NCBI GenBank assembly: GCA_900545715.1
Contig: URAJ01000053.1
Coordinates: forward strand, 1-15,073
Source: an uncultured Opitutales bacterium
Lineage (GTDB): Bacteria > Verrucomicrobiota > Verrucomicrobiia > Opitutales > Intestinicryptomonadaceae
Length of the DNA stretch: 15,073 bases
Reading direction: 5' to 3'
Position 1 is the first letter of the stretch, and each line of letters starts with the position of its first letter. Shown piece after piece: positions 14,667 through 15,073 of this stretch. The position numbers were made by a program, and so were the translations under genes. The notes below the pieces were generated by a model, which made no database searches, had not been told where the DNA came from, and was given only the letters and a program-made list of their open reading frames with translations.

Positions 14667-14696
14667 AGCCGTAAGTTCAACAACTTACGGCTTTTT
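14667..14696 (+). terminator. Rho-independent terminator of tRNA-Val
   Basis: A perfect 11-bp stem (14667-14677 with 14682-14692) has a CAAC loop and is followed by TTTTG and more T. It begins seven bases after the encoded CCA, the expected place for a tRNA terminator. Confidence 0.92.
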
Positions 14697-14699
14697 GTT

Positions 14700-15073
14700 T
14701 TTCGTAAGTTTACATTAGCTCGCCGACTTGGTTGCCGAAAAATGCACTTTTTCAGTTTTTGAAGGCACAATTCCAGTATTTACCGAGCTTCGCGGGCGAT
14801 TTTGGAGACGTAAGTTATTGATAAACGCACCGCCGAAAAGCCCGATTTTCGCCGAAAGTGCAACCAAACGGCAACCAAGCTTATTTCTATGATAATAAGC
14901 AAATTCCAACGAAACAGAGAAAACGTCATTTTTCGGCAAAATTCACATAAACGCGAACCTAATTCGCCCAATCCATGGCGGCGGAAAGACCGCAATAATC
15001 TCAAAGACGAATCTATTAATTGGGTCAACACCAAAGATTGTGGAATAGGTTGATTTTTTAGATTTGTCTTTCA
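14700..15073. other. Repeat-containing region after tRNA-Val, no confident gene
   Basis: No gene can be supported. The longest suggestive + frame is ATG 14889 to TGA 15053 (54 codons, very rich in Asn, Arg and Lys). Other frames look equally plausible, so none is called. CGTAAGTT, part of the terminator stem, recurs at 14703 and 14809. CTTGGTTGCCG (14727-14737) recurs inverted at 14869-14879, and CAACCAA is repeated at 14861 and 14872. Such motifs next to a tRNA could belong to an integrated element's end or its remnant. Confidence 0.4.
15032..15046. repeat. 15-base inverted repeat with positions 31-45
   Basis: The sequence CAAAGATTGTGGAAT here is the exact reverse complement of positions 31-45, about 15 kb away. 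One further base matches beyond a mismatch. Chance matches of this length are possible in a window of this size. Confidence 0.45.

Noticed and set aside
14889..15053. A 54-codon + frame near the window end
   Set aside because: Extreme Asn/Arg/Lys content and equally open alternative frames; kept only as a note in the intergenic entry.
1..15073. CRISPR array, insertion sequence or integrase
   Set aside because: No regularly spaced repeats, no transposase or recombinase motifs, and no long terminal repeats are visible on either strand.

Overview
The window looks like a bacterial chromosome segment, most probably from the PVC group and perhaps a gut-type Verrucomicrobiota/Opitutales relative. 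This placement is inferred from three things: an ECF-like sigma factor of the long 'WxRFFxLY' type beside a eukaryotic-like Ser/Thr kinase, a TPR-ExbB-ExbD-TonB-like operon, and a CBS-regulated family II pyrophosphatase next to queH. No rRNA or marker gene is present to settle the taxonomy.

Layout. (1) Positions 1-800 hold no intact gene. The minus strand carries protein-like fragments interrupted by stops and frameshifts, which I read as decaying genes. (2) Positions 846-3149 (+) hold a signalling operon: a membrane-anchored Ser/Thr kinase, an ECF-like sigma factor and a 63-residue charged protein overlapping the sigma gene. (3) Positions 3393-5769 (+) hold four closely spaced small membrane proteins. 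These are a T4 Imm-like protein with a C-terminal zinc ribbon, a protein of an unnamed family, a BI-1/YccA-like protein with an N-terminal zinc ribbon, and a GYF_2-domain protein whose membrane half resembles the second one. A hairpin at 5900-5931 closes this operon. (4) Positions 5975-6511 (-) encode an O6-alkylguanine-DNA alkyltransferase. (5) A tRNA-Arg(ACG) with its own terminator lies at 6995-7103 (-). (6) Positions 7211-11584 (-) hold a tight operon, in transcription order: exported TPR protein, ExbB, ExbD and a TonB-like protein. (7) Positions 11585-12095 have no gene but contain strong hairpins and an orphan terminator, possibly a small RNA. (8) Positions 12096-14397 (+) encode QueH and a CBS/DRTGG-type pyrophosphatase. 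(9) A tRNA-Val(GAC) with a perfect terminator lies at 14583-14696 (+), followed by 374 bases of repeat-containing sequence with no convincing gene.

The left half (to about 7000) is visibly AT-richer than the right half. Most of its genes lack Shine-Dalgarno sequences, whereas exbB and exbD have good ones. It therefore looks like an accessory region abutting tRNA-Arg. The most interesting candidate is the combination of kinase, sigma factor and small protein with the downstream quartet of zinc-ribbon, GYF_2, Imm-like and BI-1-like membrane proteins. It could be an envelope-sensing or phage-related signalling island. Their linkage is visible; a shared function is inference.
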